Below are positions 45,800 to 53,632 of a stretch of 64,000 nt of DNA, one piece after another. The stretch comes from Roseburia hominis (GTDB lineage Bacteria > Bacillota > Clostridia > Lachnospirales > Lachnospiraceae), in contig CP159990.1 of assembly GCA_040702975.1 (NCBI GenBank), positions 1,798,001 through 1,862,000 of the forward strand, in the 5' to 3' direction. A program made the position numbers and the translations under genes. Positions within the stretch are counted from its first letter, which is position 1. Every line of letters starts with the position of its first letter. The notes below the pieces were generated by a model. That model was given only the letters and a program-made list of their open reading frames with translations, was not told the origin of the DNA and did no database searches.

Positions 45800-46441
45800 A
45801 TGACAGTAAGAGAAGCACTAAATAACAGATTTTCCTGTCGTAAATTTTCAAGTCAGCCTGTTACGAAGGATATGCTGGAAGATATTTTTAAAGATGCATT
45901 CCGAACCCCGTCCTGTGAGAATTCCCAGCCATGGGAGGTATATGTGGCGGGTACGGAGGCGATGGAAAGACTTCGTGCAGAGTACGAGAAGTCTCGGAAG
46001 GCTAAGATACCGGCAGATTTGAGCAACCGGTTCAACGGAAGATGGACGGAGGAGATGGCCCCCCGCATTGATGAATATTTTGACGGGATTGTGGAACATG
46101 AAGCAAAGGGGAACTTTGATTATACGATGCAGAAGAGGAACCTTTTCTATGCACCGGTAATGATATTTTTGTGCATTGATAAGGAACTGCCGGACTGGTC
46201 ACTTTTTGACACGGGAATGTTTGCACAGAGCCTGATGCTGTCTGCTTCGGAACACGGACTGGCAACAATGGCTTCGGCAGTATCTGTATCTTATCCGGAG
46301 GCGGTACGGAGCGTACTTAACATACCTGAGAATAAGTCGATCGTGATTGGAGTCGGAATCGGCTATCCGGATAAAGAGGCTCCGATTAACGATTTTAGGA
46401 CTACAAGAAAAGAAACCGGCGAGATACATTATATTTTGTAG
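45800..46441 (+). CDS. Nitroreductase-family FMN oxidoreductase
   Basis: 213 residues. FMN contacts are NNRFSCRKFSSQPV near the N-terminus, RTPSCENSQPWEVYV (34-48) and the C-terminal VIGVGIGYPDKEAPINDFRTTRK. It reduces nitro or other electrophilic substrates with NAD(P)H. No good ribosome site is visible before the ATG; an in-frame stop lies just upstream. Paralogue of the next gene. Confidence 0.9.
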   Translation: MTVREALNNRFSCRKFSSQPVTKDMLEDIFKDAFRTPSCENSQPWEVYVAGTEAMERLRAEYEKSRKAKIPADLSNRFNGRWTEEMAPRIDEYFDGIVEHEAKGNFDYTMQKRNLFYAPVMIFLCIDKELPDWSLFDTGMFAQSLMLSASEHGLATMASAVSVSYPEAVRSVLNIPENKSIVIGVGIGYPDKEAPINDFRTTRKETGEIHYIL

Positions 46442-46482
46442 GGAAAATAAAGGCTTACATAATAGAAGGAGAGTGGACGTAA

Positions 46483-47130
46483 ATGACAGTTAAGGAAGCA
46501 CTGAATAACAGGTTTTCCTGCCGTGTATTTCAGGATACACCGGTAGAGAAGCAGGTGTTGGATGAGATATTCGAAGATGCATTCCGGACCCCGTCCTGGG
46601 CAAACTCCCAGCCGTGGGACGTTTATGTGGCAGGAAAAGCGCAGATGGAGGCAATCGTACAGGGGATGAACGATTGCAGAAAACAGAGAGTTCATACTTC
46701 TTTAGACTTGCCTTTCAGGGGTGTATGGTCAGAGGAAGCTAAAAAACATATGGATCAGTTCTTTGAGGATGTCTATGCGTGTGAAGAGAGACGTAATCTG
46801 GATTTTACGATGCAGAACCGCAATCTGTTCTATGCCCCCTGCACCGTGTTTATCTGTATGGAGAAGGGACTTTCCGCATGGTCCTACTACGATATCGGAG
46901 CCTTTTCACAGAGCCTGATGTTGTCTGCGACGGAACATGGATTGGCTACAATACCGGCGGCTGTGTTTGTTGGGTATCCGGAAGTGATTCGTAAGGTCCT
47001 GCATATACCGGATAAAAAAGATGTGATCATCGGAATTGGAATTGGTTATGCAGATATGAATGTAAAGGTAAACCATTTCAAGTCCCAAAGGAAACCGGTC
47101 TCAGAGGTTGTTTATTGTGGAGTAGAATAA
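46483..47130 (+). CDS. Nitroreductase-family FMN oxidoreductase (second paralogue)
   Basis: 215 residues, clearly homologous to the preceding gene (MTVKEALNNRFSCRVF, FRTPSWANSQPWDVYVAG, IGIGIGYADMNVKVNHFKSQRKP). AAGGAGAG precedes the ATG. Last gene of the HxlR-controlled cassette. Confidence 0.9.
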   Translation: MTVKEALNNRFSCRVFQDTPVEKQVLDEIFEDAFRTPSWANSQPWDVYVAGKAQMEAIVQGMNDCRKQRVHTSLDLPFRGVWSEEAKKHMDQFFEDVYACEERRNLDFTMQNRNLFYAPCTVFICMEKGLSAWSYYDIGAFSQSLMLSATEHGLATIPAAVFVGYPEVIRKVLHIPDKKDVIIGIGIGYADMNVKVNHFKSQRKPVSEVVYCGVE

Positions 47131-47195
47131 TGCAGGCCATTACGACACTATGAGGATTGACGGCCAGATTATGCTGGTTTCGGAAACACAAGTAG

Positions 47196-47248
47196 CATAG
47201 CCGGTTGGGGTTCTGACTAGAATATCGGAAGAGAATCAACCGGCTATG
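47196..47248. terminator. 12-bp hairpin after the nitroreductase genes
   Basis: CATAGCCGGTTG and CAACCGGCTATG are perfect complements with a 29-nt loop that can itself pair (TTCT / AGAA). There is no T-tract, so a terminator role is uncertain. Confidence 0.5.
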
Positions 47249-47360
47249 TTTACGCCCGGATATTATGTTCTCGTAAAAAGGAAATTGGAAGGCAAAGAGT
47301 CCCTGCATCACCTCAAATTCCGATGCAAATCAAGCAATTTTCGCTTATCGTAATGTGTGA

Positions 47361-47807
47361 CTAAATTAATTTGCTGCAAATATCACATAAATATTCGCAA
47401 TGCTTATTGGTAATCGGACACATAAAAAATAATTCCGTGTTTTCATTTAGAGATACGATTTCGTATTGACCAATAATGTAATCATAGAAATCTTCAAAGA
47501 ATTCTCTGTTCGTAGGTTTAGTGTCGTCTATGTAAAAAAATATTTCTTTCAGTATTTTCTTGTTACCATAGTCCCATATGTTCGAAACTACAGTTCGGAC
47601 ATTTCTTTCAACTGAATATACTGTCGCATTACATTCTCTGGCAATATCAATATACAAGCATTTCATGGAGTAAAAATCTAAATCTTTATTTCTATATAGA
47701 AGTATAATGCCGTTAACAATATAATCATAGCCTCTATAAACGGATCGATGAATCCCTAAACTTTTAAGAGTTTGTTTGGTAATAGCTGCTATTTTATTGT
47801 ATTGCAT
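47361..47807 (-). CDS. Orphan Spo0A C-terminal-like DNA-binding protein
   Basis: 148 residues from the ATG at 47805-47807 (GGAGGG 8 nt upstream). The pattern ITKQTLKSLGIHRSVYRGYDYIVNGIILLYRN then YIDIARECNATVYSVERNVRTVVSNIW follows the sporulation regulator effector domain (helix-turn-helix with the ..YP.IA....T...VER.IR pattern). There is no receiver domain. An acidic tail ends in CEYLCDICSKLI. It may read 0A boxes without phosphorylation control. Two such boxes lie 73-89 nt upstream of its own start. Confidence 0.75.
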   Translation of the reverse strand: MQYNKIAAITKQTLKSLGIHRSVYRGYDYIVNGIILLYRNKDLDFYSMKCLYIDIARECNATVYSVERNVRTVVSNIWDYGNKKILKEIFFYIDDTKPTNREFFEDFYDYIIGQYEIVSLNENTELFFMCPITNKHCEYLCDICSKLI

Positions 47808-48116
47808 CCAATCTACCCTCCATTCTACCTTACACATATCTATCGTAAAATGGAAATGTTTGGTATGCAATACGGTTTATTCGACACAGGTCGACATGGT
47901 TTGACAAATCAACAAAATGTGTCATGTGTGAAAAGTGCATACAGAATCTATTGACATCGTGCGATTATTGTGTATAAATAAATTGACGAGGTAATTTAGT
48001 CTGTAATCGATAGTGGATCAACGGATACAGAGTTTAGAATTTGAGATAGTACGACCGCAACCCCACTGGCTTTAAACGACGGGTTAAGGTCGTCACAAAA
48101 AGGAAGGGTAATAGAA
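47808..48116. other. Divergent intergenic region, 309 nt
   Basis: Contains tandem 0A-like boxes (47880-47896) and a plus-strand promoter TTGACA, 16 nt, TATAAA (47951-47978) for the nuclease gene. No gene seen. Confidence 0.55.
47880..47896 (-). promoter_or_regulatory. Tandem 0A-like boxes
   Basis: On the minus strand TGTCGAC, 3 nt, TGTCGAA; the starts are 10 bp apart, the spacing used by Spo0A dimers. TGTCGAA is the full core box; the other has one mismatch. Confidence 0.6.
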
Positions 48117-49100
48117 ATGATGCGGAAAATGATGAAGGATGCCGGGCTTGCAGTACAGGCTCATATGAGGAACGGAAAACGATTCGGGAAAACAATTCTT
48201 TATTTCTTATGTCTGTTCATAATACTGTCGGGCCTTGCCGGTTGTGCCGGCGAGACGCTGTCGGAAACCTACGGAACCGGGAGCTTTTCCGAGAAAGCGG
48301 GCTATTTGGCAGGTGAAGACTGGCTGGATTCTATCCCGGATTACCGGGGAACCCCTTATATAGAAGTGAATCATGATGTCCCTTTCTTTTCCGATGATGA
48401 CAAAAAGAACAAAGAGGCTTTTGAGATATACAGTGATTTAGATGAACTGGGACGGTGCGGTGTGGCCTATGCAAATATCTGCGAGGAGATTATGCCGACT
48501 GAGGAGAGGGAGGATTCGCTTAGGTCGGTCACTCCTTCCGGCTGGTGTCAGAAGCAGTATAACGGCGAATACCTTCTGAACCGCTGTCATTTGATCGGTT
48601 ATCAGCTTGCAGGAGAAAATGCAAATGAGAAGAATCTGATTGCCGGGACCAGATATTTCAATGTAGACGGAATGCTGCCGTTTGAGAATACCGTAGCCGA
48701 GTATATCGATGAACACCCTTTTAACCATGTTCTGTATCGGGTGACGCCTGTTTATAAAGGGGAAAATGACCTGATGGCGTATGGCGTTTTGATGGAGGCA
48801 TGGTCGGTGGAGGATAATGGCTACGGGTGCCAGTTCTGCGTCTTCGTATATAATGTGCAGGAGGGCGTGGAAATCAACTATGCTACGGGCGAAAACCAGA
48901 GGGCCAGAGAGAAGAGTTCCAAGCGGGCTGATGCCGAAGAAAATGCCACATATGTTTTGAACACGGGCAACAGGAAATTCCATACAGAGGACTGTGCGAA
49001 TGGTGATCGAATCAGTGGCGATAACCGTTCGGTGTATACGGGGAGCAGAGAGGATCTGATAGCGAAGGGGTATGAGCCGGCAGGGTGTTGTAACCCTTAA
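48117..49100 (+). CDS. Secreted/lipid-anchored DNA/RNA non-specific endonuclease
   Basis: 327 residues. A basic start, a hydrophobic signal and a lipobox-like GLAGCAG (Cys at about 42) point to export. The nuclease core has RCGVAYANI and the active-site block NRCHLIGYQLAGENANEKNLIAGTRYFN, the DNA-entry nuclease variant of the DRGH motif. A C-terminal segment (YVLNTGNRKFHTEDCANG...GYEPAGCCNP) is a small cysteine-containing domain seen attached to extracellular proteins. Role: DNA degradation or uptake. Confidence 0.85.
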   Translation: MMRKMMKDAGLAVQAHMRNGKRFGKTILYFLCLFIILSGLAGCAGETLSETYGTGSFSEKAGYLAGEDWLDSIPDYRGTPYIEVNHDVPFFSDDDKKNKEAFEIYSDLDELGRCGVAYANICEEIMPTEEREDSLRSVTPSGWCQKQYNGEYLLNRCHLIGYQLAGENANEKNLIAGTRYFNVDGMLPFENTVAEYIDEHPFNHVLYRVTPVYKGENDLMAYGVLMEAWSVEDNGYGCQFCVFVYNVQEGVEINYATGENQRAREKSSKRADAEENATYVLNTGNRKFHTEDCANGDRISGDNRSVYTGSREDLIAKGYEPAGCCNP

Positions 49101-49130
49101 GAGTCGACACTATATTAAAAAAAATATTGT

Positions 49131-49159
49131 TTGTGTAAAGATGTATTTGCGAGTATAAT
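49131..49159 (+). promoter_or_regulatory. Promoter of the one-carbon operon
   Basis: TTGTGT, 17 nt, TATAAT, 60 nt before the first gene. Confidence 0.55.
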
Positions 49160-49218
49160 GATAGAAAATGCCAGGCGATGTTTTGCAGGGGAAATATGAA
49201 ATTTCGGAGGTGAATAAT

Positions 49219-49611
49219 ATGCAGTTTAATGATGAGAAGGACTATATCATGCGTATGATCAAAGAGGCTGTCAGCGTTCTGTTTTCCGTTATGTTTGGGA
49301 AAAACTACGTGCAGGTGGAATTGGAAAAAGGCAACAGATTTGCTGTTTCGGGAAGAAGACTGGATGAGTATAAAGAGATGGTCGACCGGGGAGAAATCAA
49401 TGAAGCAGAGAATATGATGCTGGAGGACATCAATTATACCAACAAAGACGAAGTGGCGGCTGCCATTCTTTTCTACCGGTATCTGAGTCAAAAGGGAGAA
49501 GAGTTCTTAAGAAATAGCCATTACTCAAAGGAAGAGGCGCTTGATGGCCTGAAAACGCTTGCCGAGAAGGCTGGATATCAGGGAATTGTTAACTATGAAA
49601 AGGAGATATAA
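49219..49611 (+). CDS. Small protein of unknown function, DUF6483-like
   Basis: 130 residues from the ATG at 49219 (GGAGGTG upstream). MQFNDEKDYIMRMIKEAVSVLFSVMFGK opens a helical protein with no membrane segment or catalytic motif. Proteins with this opening occur in Lachnospiraceae as an uncharacterised family. Only 1 nt separates its stop from the next start, so it is co-translated with the cyclodeaminase gene. Confidence 0.7.
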   Translation: MQFNDEKDYIMRMIKEAVSVLFSVMFGKNYVQVELEKGNRFAVSGRRLDEYKEMVDRGEINEAENMMLEDINYTNKDEVAAAILFYRYLSQKGEEFLRNSHYSKEEALDGLKTLAEKAGYQGIVNYEKEI

Positions 49612-49612
49612 T

Positions 49613-50239
49613 ATGATGTTAGAAAAGAAAACAACAGAATTTCTTGCAGAATTATCTTCTGCGGCACCGGTTCCGGGAGGTGGCGGCGCTTCCGCCGCGG
49701 TAGGGGCATTTGCAGCGGCATTGGGGATGATGGTCGCGAATTTGACAGTGGGGAAGAAGAAATATGCGGATGTGGAAGCAGAGATTATTGAGATACGCGG
49801 ACGATTAGAGAAGCTCAGAGATCAGATGGTCCGCCTTGTCGATGAGGACGCAAAGGCCTTTGAACCACTTTCTAAGGCGTATGGACTGCCAAAAGAGACC
49901 GGGGAGCAGAGAATCGAGAAAGAACGTGTGATGGAGAAGGCGCTTTTCGAAGCCAGCATGGCGCCTCTTCAGATCATGGAGACGGTTCTGGAGGCAATGG
50001 GGCTGCTTGCGGTGCTGGGAGAAAAAGGGAGCCGGATTGCAGTCAGCGATGTGGGTGTCGGGATTTTATTTGCCCAGGCGGCGGTAGAAGGGGCATCTCT
50101 GAATGTGTTTATCAATACGCGGCTGATGAAGGATCGTGAGCGCGCGGGGGAAATGAATGCGCAGGCGGAAGAGATGATTCGAAAAGCGCGGGAAATGAAG
50201 AGTGTTGTGTATGAAAATGTATTGGCTAAGATAAAATAA
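49613..50239 (+). CDS. Cyclodeaminase/methenyl-THF cyclohydrolase family protein (FchA type)
   Basis: 208 residues. The signature AAPVPGGGGASAAVGAFAAALGMMVANLTVGKKKY starts at residue 18, as in the C-terminal half of formiminotransferase-cyclodeaminase and in stand-alone FchA. It converts formimino- or methenyl-tetrahydrofolate. It is followed by folD, which supports a role in folate one-carbon interconversion. AAGGAG precedes the paired ATGs at 49613/49616. Confidence 0.88.
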   Translation: MMLEKKTTEFLAELSSAAPVPGGGGASAAVGAFAAALGMMVANLTVGKKKYADVEAEIIEIRGRLEKLRDQMVRLVDEDAKAFEPLSKAYGLPKETGEQRIEKERVMEKALFEASMAPLQIMETVLEAMGLLAVLGEKGSRIAVSDVGVGILFAQAAVEGASLNVFINTRLMKDRERAGEMNAQAEEMIRKAREMKSVVYENVLAKIK

Positions 50240-50292
50240 ATTGTATATACAGATGTGCCGGACAAGGTAAAAAGAAAGCAGGAGAGAAAATT

Positions 50293-51159
50293 ATGGGAAC
50301 GGTAATGTTAGGAGCCGATGTGGCGAAGGCGATGAAGGCAGAGATCATAAGCCGGGTGGAAGAATTGAAGGCAGAAGGGATTTTTCCGTGCCTTACGATC
50401 ATCAGAGTAGGAGCCAGACCAGATGATATCGCATATGAGCGGGGCGCCAGGAAGAGAATGGAGCTGACCGGAATCGCATGCAGGGTCCTGGAACTTCCGG
50501 AGACGATTGAGCAGAAGGAATTTGAAGAGAAGTTCCGGAAGGTAAATGAAGATGCTTCTGTTCATGGAATCCTCTTATTCCAGCCGCTTCCGGCACATTT
50601 GAACGCGGAGAGAGTGCGCGTGATGATCCGCCCGGAAAAAGATATGGACTGTATGAGTCCGGTGAATATGGCGAAGCTCTTTGCCGGGGATCGGACGGGC
50701 TATGCGCCCTGTACGGCGGAAGCAGTCATGAAAATGCTGGAGCATTATGAAATTGATCCGGAAGGAAAACGGACGGTGATCGTGGGCCGCAGTATGGTGG
50801 TGGGGAAACCTCTTGCCATGCTCATGCTGGCGAAAAATGCGACCGTGACGATTTGCCATACGAAGACGAAGGAGATGGCGAAGCTCTGTAAGGAAGCTGA
50901 AATCTTAGTGGCGGCGGCAGGGAAAAGCCGTATGATCACTGAGGACATGGTAGGAGAAGGCACTGTTGTTGCCGATGTGGGGATCAATGTAGATGAAGCG
51001 GGAAATATCTGTGGCGATGTGGATTATGATGCGGTGGAGAAGAAGGCTTCTTATATCAGCCCGGTGCCGAGGGGCGTTGGCAGTGTGACGACTTCCGTGC
51101 TGGCATGGCATGTGGTGCGCTCTGCGATGCGAAGTGCCGGAAAAGCAGAGCTGTTGTAG
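50293..51159 (+). CDS. folD: Methylene-THF dehydrogenase/cyclohydrolase FolD
   Basis: 288 residues. RVGARPDDIAYERGARKRME contains the tyrosine and lysine/arginine region of the active site (usual YVRxK is here YERGARK). DCMSPVNMAKLF and PCTAEAVMKMLEHYEI follow, then the NADP loop VVGRSMVVGKPLAMLML. The replacement of the usual Y-V-x-x-K by Y-E-R-G-A-R-K is noteworthy and may alter cyclohydrolase activity. The neighbour FchA-type gene could supply that step. Confidence 0.92.
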   Translation: MGTVMLGADVAKAMKAEIISRVEELKAEGIFPCLTIIRVGARPDDIAYERGARKRMELTGIACRVLELPETIEQKEFEEKFRKVNEDASVHGILLFQPLPAHLNAERVRVMIRPEKDMDCMSPVNMAKLFAGDRTGYAPCTAEAVMKMLEHYEIDPEGKRTVIVGRSMVVGKPLAMLMLAKNATVTICHTKTKEMAKLCKEAEILVAAAGKSRMITEDMVGEGTVVADVGINVDEAGNICGDVDYDAVEKKASYISPVPRGVGSVTTSVLAWHVVRSAMRSAGKAELL

Positions 51160-51284
51160 GTCCTTGCATAGAACACCAGGGAAACAGACGGCTGGCAAAT
51201 AGGCTGGTTGGCTAAAATATAAGAGTGGATACTGAACTTTGCGAAACGGGTAGAAGTGTTTCGGCAGAAAAGGGGAGAGGAGAC

Positions 51285-52061
51285 ATGACGAAGGGGAGAG
51301 GGCTGTCTGCAAATGCATTGAAAATGATTGCCATGGGGTCTATGTTCCTGGATCATCTGGGCAGCGGGATTGTCTATCATCTCTATCTGGAAGCCTGTAT
51401 GGTGGACGGTGTGGATATAGTGGGAGATATTATCCCGGAAGAGGCGAAGAGACTGCATTTATTGTATCAGATTCTGCGCATCATTGGTAGGATCGCTTTT
51501 CCGGTGTTTGCCTATCTTCTGGTGGAAGGATTTCTACATACGTCGAATTGGCTGAATTATGCAAAGAGATTGTTTTGGTTTGCAGTGATCTCGGAGGCTG
51601 CCTATGATGTACCCTGGAGCGCTGACAGCTTTCTGCGGCAGAATGTGCTCTGGACTTTTTTGATTGGACTTGTTATGCTGCACCATCTGCGGCTGGAGGA
51701 GCATCTTGCGGGGCGCCAGAGAAACGGAAAGATGATTCGGGATATTCTGACGGCCATGCTGATGGCGTTCCTGATCCAATCCGATTATTCTGCTCTGGGA
51801 GTGCTGCTGATCGCGGTGCTATATATTTACCGGGGAAATTACCGGCGGCAGGCTGCGGCGGGAACTGTAGTGCTTGTGCTGATGACGGTCGTGCAGACCA
51901 TGCTGTACCGCATGATGTGGATACAGATCTTTAGTGTTCTGGCCTTTGTATTTCTTTATTTTTATAATGGAGAGAGGGGCAGAGGGAATAAGTATGTGTT
52001 CTATGTGTTTTATCCACTGCATCTTTTGATTTTGGGGTTATGCAGAAGTTTGATAGATTAG
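51285..52061 (+). CDS. TraX-family membrane protein
   Basis: 258 residues from the ATG at 51285 (GGGGAGAGGAG upstream). LSANALKMIAMGSMFLDHLG opens the TraX fold, IGRIAFPVFAYLLVEGFLHTSNW follows, and about eight hydrophobic segments end in YVFYVFYPLHLLILGL. TraX acetylates pilin on conjugative plasmids; chromosomal Firmicute members are likely acyltransferases with unknown acceptors. Confidence 0.85.
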   Translation: MTKGRGLSANALKMIAMGSMFLDHLGSGIVYHLYLEACMVDGVDIVGDIIPEEAKRLHLLYQILRIIGRIAFPVFAYLLVEGFLHTSNWLNYAKRLFWFAVISEAAYDVPWSADSFLRQNVLWTFLIGLVMLHHLRLEEHLAGRQRNGKMIRDILTAMLMAFLIQSDYSALGVLLIAVLYIYRGNYRRQAAAGTVVLVLMTVVQTMLYRMMWIQIFSVLAFVFLYFYNGERGRGNKYVFYVFYPLHLLILGLCRSLID

Positions 52062-52160
52062 AGATTTACAGATGGTTTGATACACTATACCAGATACTAT
52101 GGGTAAAACAGTGAAAAATGAAAACAGTTTGTGAAAATAGAATAACGGCATATCCGTTTT

Positions 52161-52289
52161 GCTGTCAAGCGTAGCTAAAAGAAGGTCTGAAGGCCACACT
52201 TTTGGTGCCTGGCATAGTGAAAAGAAGGTCTAATGTCCCTTCCTTTTGCACCAGGCGTACCTGAAAGAGTGTTCAATAGACCTTCTTTT
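52161..52289. repeat. Three diverged 44-nt palindromic units
   Basis: Units begin near 52161, 52205 and 52249 and keep a GCCTGGCATA/CCAGGCGTACC lead and a AAAGAAGGTCT-type arm. The left arm of unit 1 (AAAAGAAGGTCT, 52177) and the right arm of unit 3 (AGACCTTCTTTT, 52278) are perfect complements. The array lies between convergent TraX and zinc-ribbon genes. Confidence 0.75.
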
Positions 52290-52335
52290 AATTAATTTCT
52301 ACAATATTACAAAGCAAATATTATTCCTTACTTTT

Positions 52336-53373
52336 TTACTTCAAGAAGGACGCCAGGAAATCCATAGACGTACCTCTGAGCAGGAACCAATATCCTGCAA
52401 ATGCCGCAGCGGCAAGGATCAGGATTACCAGAATTACGACGAGTACCGTCGGAAAATGTCCTTCGTCTTCCTCTTCAAAGCCTTCGTCCAGCATGTTCTG
52501 GTAGTTTTCGCGCATCTCTTTCTCACGTTTTTCGCGCACTTCCTTCGGCGGAATATTGGAGTAGGTCCGCTCCTCAGTCGCACTTGCAGGAGCTTTGCGT
52601 TTCTTTGCCCTGGGCTGAGAATCGAAGGATTCTTCCAATGCGTCGGAGAACTCTTCAATCGGCTCTTCCATTGCGCGTGCTGCGGATTTTACTTTCGCCG
52701 GGCGCGCCGGATTTCCCGCTTTCTTTGAAGCTGCCGGGCGTGCAGCCTTCTTCGGCATTTCGGAGTCTTCCCGTTCATTGCGTATCGGTCTGCTTTCCGC
52801 ATCTGCCGGACGTTTTTTCTTTTTCGGGCGCGGTTTCACTTCTGATTCTGCAGTGGCAGAAGCTTCCGTTTTGGAAACCGTCTTTTCCGGATTCGGGGAA
52901 GCCGGACGTTTTTTCTTTTTGGGACGCTCCGTAGTCTCCGTATCAGATGTGGATACACGTTCTGCTTCCGGAGAGGGACGATTCTTCACTTTCTTTTTCG
53001 GACGATCTTCCGGGGCGGAAGCGCCTGATGCCACGGCTTTATCTACCGCAGTGGAAAAGCTAATGGTAGGAGAGACGAGAGCATCGCTTGCCTCCTTTGG
53101 TTCTGCCGGACGTTTCTTCTTAGGTCTTGCTGCGCCCTCAGCCTCGGAAACAGGGCGTTTTTTCTTCTTCTTGGGAGCCGGTGCTTCCTCCGCTTTCGGA
53201 GCCTTTGGCTGTTCGGCCGGTACCTCTTTTTTGGCACGTTGTTTATCTAAATTCCACTGTTTTTTACAGTCATGACAGATGGCAAATTCATTGTAGATCG
53301 CATCGCCGGCAGCAGTCTCGCCGACCTTTTTATTCTTAATCTCCAGTTCTTTCTGACAAATGGGGCATTTCAT
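52336..53373 (-). CDS. Zinc-ribbon, Lys-Pro-repeat, single-pass membrane protein
   Basis: 345 residues. A zinc ribbon (CPIC at 3-6, CHDC near 33-36) is followed by about 230 residues of low-complexity charged sequence carrying at least five RPKKKKRP-type blocks. Next comes an acidic segment (EEFSDALEESFD), a coiled region (EVREKREKEMRENYQNMLDEGFEEEDEG) and one C-terminal membrane helix (about 312-334). It should be tail-anchored, with the basic part in the cytosol. No known function; nucleic acid or anionic lipid binding is plausible. Confidence 0.8.
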   Translation of the reverse strand: MKCPICQKELEIKNKKVGETAAGDAIYNEFAICHDCKKQWNLDKQRAKKEVPAEQPKAPKAEEAPAPKKKKKRPVSEAEGAARPKKKRPAEPKEASDALVSPTISFSTAVDKAVASGASAPEDRPKKKVKNRPSPEAERVSTSDTETTERPKKKKRPASPNPEKTVSKTEASATAESEVKPRPKKKKRPADAESRPIRNEREDSEMPKKAARPAASKKAGNPARPAKVKSAARAMEEPIEEFSDALEESFDSQPRAKKRKAPASATEERTYSNIPPKEVREKREKEMRENYQNMLDEGFEEEDEGHFPTVLVVILVILILAAAAFAGYWFLLRGTSMDFLASFLK

Positions 53374-53486
53374 TGGTAATCTCTCCTCTTTTGTTCTTAA
53401 TTTATCGTTTATGATTTCTTATTTTATATATTTACCCATACATATACCATGTTATCACTTCTACAAAAGATGTCAAGAAATTTTAT

Positions 53487-53534
53487 CGATGTATTGATTA
53501 AAACTTTTTGCCGATATACGAATTAAAACTTTGC
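53487..53534. repeat. Two direct repeats upstream of the second hom gene
   Basis: CGATGTATTGATTAAAACTT at 53487 and CGATATACGAATTAAAACTT at 53512, 25 nt apart, differing at four of 20 positions. Placed about 100-145 nt before the start codon, where a regulator could bind. Confidence 0.6.
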
Positions 53535-53632
53535 AGAAGAAAGAAATAATGGTAGAATGGTATTATTCAGCCATGCATGAAATCTGGCAGACAGAATGCG
53601 CAGGCTGGCAGACAAAGGAAGGAATCGTAAAA

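Noticed and set aside
52778..53275. Plus-strand Gly/Phe-rich reading frame opposite the zinc-ribbon gene
   Set aside because: It is the mirror of the low-complexity Lys/Pro/Ala-rich coding sequence on the minus strand, with no ribosome site.
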